This document shows, piece by piece, positions 5,540 to 6,812 of a DNA stretch of 6,812 nucleotides. The stretch is taken from contig JBMNUL010000139.1 of assembly GCA_050946255.1 (NCBI GenBank), forward strand, positions 1 to 6,812, written 5' to 3'. The DNA comes from JBMNUL01 sp050946255 (GTDB lineage Bacteria; Actinomycetota; Coriobacteriia; Coriobacteriales; CADBOM01). Numbering within the stretch: the first letter of the stretch is position 1; every line of letters begins with the position of its first letter. The translations under genes were made by a program, and so were the position numbers. Under the pieces are notes generated by a model that was not told the origin of the DNA, did no database searches, and worked only from the letters and a program-made list of their open reading frames with translations.

Positions 5540-6715
5540 ATGTTTTCCAATCTCACCCAACTGGCACCCGTGGTCTACGGAAACGGATCCGTCTCGGTGA
5601 TTGCCGACAAAATCCAAGAGCTAGGCGGCACGAAAGTCATGCTCGTCTACGACGAGGGGATCAAGGAAGCCGGAACAGGCCCACGCGTGGCATCGATCAT
5701 CCGAGAAGCCGGAATCGACCTGGTGGAAATCGACAACATCATTACCGAGCCACCTGACTCGCAGATGGAGGAGATCTACGCCGCCAACAAGGACAGGGGG
5801 ATCGACCTCATCGTAGGTCTTGGCGGAGGCAGCTGCATGGACGCCGCTAAGGCGCTGTCGTTCATGTTCGCGAACAAGATCGATTCCCTGGAAGGCTATC
5901 TGATGCCAGGCCCTGATTACCCAGTCTCCGGGATAAAGCTGATCGAGATCCCAACCACCTCCGGAACCGGCAGCGAGGCCTCGCTGGTAGGAGTGATCGC
6001 GGATACCAAGAACAACCTCAAGGGTGGAGTTCTCAGCCCTATGACCCTATCGATAGTGGACCCAGAACTTGCACTCACAATGCCCCCGTACCTCACCGCA
6101 ATCACCGGAATGGACGCGTTCTCCCACTGCGTTGAGGCGATGACGGCGAACATGCACAACCCCAAGTCGGACGCACTCGCAGACTATGCCATCAGGCAGA
6201 TAATGGAATGCCTCCCCAGGGCGGTCAGCAAGGGCACCGACCTCGAGGCGCGCGAGGGAATGGCCGTTGCCGCCCTCTTCGGGGGAATGGCGTTCAGCGA
6301 TTCCTTCGTGAACTTCGGTCATGCCATGGCAGAGAACATCGGTGCCCGCTGCGAGGCGGACGACGGGCATATCCCCCACGGTCTATGCTGCGCACTGTGC
6401 CTGCCACCCACGATGGAATACGTGGGAGACCTCTGCGGAGACCGCATAGTGGTGGTTGCCAACGCGATGGGAATAGATTGCACTGGAATCGAGGGAGATT
6501 ACCCGAAGATCGGGGCAAAGGCGGCAGACGAGACGAGGCGTTTCATGAAGCAGATAGGAATTCCGTCCTTTGCCGAGAAGGGCGTCTCCCGGGATGACAT
6601 CATGGATGCGGTTCCAGCGGTTGCGGCAAGCCATCATTGCGAAGCATGCATCGCCCCCATCACAGAAGACGTTGCGGCCAAGTACACCGCACGCGCCTAC
6701 GACGCCTACCAGTAG
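5540..6715 (+). CDS. Iron-containing (group III) alcohol dehydrogenase
   Basis: This cytoplasmic NAD(P)-dependent enzyme interconverts an alcohol and its aldehyde or ketone at a single divalent metal, usually Fe2+ or Zn2+. Its probable role is fermentative redox balance. The 391 residues are typical of the family. The N-terminal dinucleotide-binding half has VYGNGS (12-17), GLGGGSCMDAAKAL (93-106) and IPTTSGTGSEAS (137-148). The C-terminal helical half supplies the metal ligands: D192 and H196 (GMDAFSHCVEA), H261 (NFGHAMAENIG) and H280 (IPHGLCCALCLPP). The gap between the last two ligands is 19 residues, about five more than in FucO-type enzymes (H263 and H277), with Cys271 inside it. There are 11 cysteines, including C283, C284 and C287 beside ligand H280 and C367/C370 near the C-terminus. 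The gene has its own leader after a strong terminator and no visible operon partner. The substrate cannot be read from the sequence; propanediol, butanol or related oxidoreductases, or a maleylacetate reductase-like enzyme, are alternatives. Confidence 0.92.
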   Translation: MFSNLTQLAPVVYGNGSVSVIADKIQELGGTKVMLVYDEGIKEAGTGPRVASIIREAGIDLVEIDNIITEPPDSQMEEIYAANKDRGIDLIVGLGGGSCMDAAKALSFMFANKIDSLEGYLMPGPDYPVSGIKLIEIPTTSGTGSEASLVGVIADTKNNLKGGVLSPMTLSIVDPELALTMPPYLTAITGMDAFSHCVEAMTANMHNPKSDALADYAIRQIMECLPRAVSKGTDLEAREGMAVAALFGGMAFSDSFVNFGHAMAENIGARCEADDGHIPHGLCCALCLPPTMEYVGDLCGDRIVVVANAMGIDCTGIEGDYPKIGAKAADETRRFMKQIGIPSFAEKGVSRDDIMDAVPAVAASHHCEACIAPITEDVAAKYTARAYDAYQ

Positions 6716-6812
6716 AGAGCTGTAACCAGCCTCGATGATATCTAGTGGGAAACGGCAGAGGGCTTCGGCGCCGCCCAGGTTTTCGGACGGATTCAAGCTA
6801 TGAAAGAGGCGG
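6716..6812. other. Short 3' flank of the dehydrogenase gene
   Basis: The last 97 bases hold no convincing terminator. A weak GGGC...GCCC pairing (about 6761-6777) lacks a T-run. An ATG at 6800 followed by three further codons could begin another plus-strand gene, but too little is visible to call it. Confidence 0.3.

Noticed and set aside
5309..5617. 102-codon minus-strand open frame across the dehydrogenase leader
   Set aside because: It overlaps the dehydrogenase start and the superoxide reductase terminator, lacks a clear ribosome site and has no recognisable domain. A decayed gene cannot be fully excluded.
6383..6796. 137-codon minus-strand open frame at the right edge
   Set aside because: It is mostly antisense to the dehydrogenase, with no ribosome site or family resemblance.

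Overview
The window looks like chromosome of an anaerobic, monoderm, fairly GC-rich bacterium. The best guess is a gut- or mouth-type actinobacterium of the Coriobacteriia (Eggerthellaceae-like). This is an inference from three things: a large secreted protein ending in three CWB2 cell-wall-binding repeats, a class I superoxide reductase (an enzyme of anaerobes), and GC-rich codon use with clear Shine-Dalgarno sites. Clostridia also carry these families, so the placement is not secure.

Layout: (1) 1-874, minus strand: the first 291 codons of an NhaA Na+/H+ antiporter that runs off the left edge. Its N-terminus contains a perfect 21-bp tandem duplication. (2) 875-1139: an intergenic region with a good extended -10 promoter for nhaA inside an inverted repeat, and a strong palindrome at 1004-1036 whose sequence resembles the duplicated unit in nhaA. 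(3) 1140-4523, minus strand: a 1127-residue acidic surface protein. In order it has an unusual basic pre-signal segment with three decapeptide repeats, a signal peptide, a Cthe_2159-type (DUF4353) beta-helix, two 'YTG' beta modules and three CWB2 repeats. (4) 4524-4846: an AT-richer divergent control region. (5) 4847-5227, plus strand: desulfoferrodoxin (superoxide reductase) with all metal ligands, followed by a textbook intrinsic terminator at 5272-5309. (6) 5310-5539: a control region with two copies of the octamer CCAATACG. (7) 5540-6715, plus strand: an iron-dependent (group III) alcohol dehydrogenase. (8) 6716-6812: a short tail with no firm feature.

The genes do not form one pathway or operon. 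Each main gene appears to be its own transcription unit. They share themes rather than a mechanism: ion homeostasis, surface attachment, oxygen defence and fermentative redox balance. No mobile element, CRISPR array, tRNA or rRNA is visible, and I see no clear undescribed multi-gene system. The most unusual signals are the pre-signal decapeptide repeats of the surface protein, the repeat-like sequence shared by the nhaA 5' end and the neighbouring palindrome, and the octamer CCAATACG found four times, always between genes.
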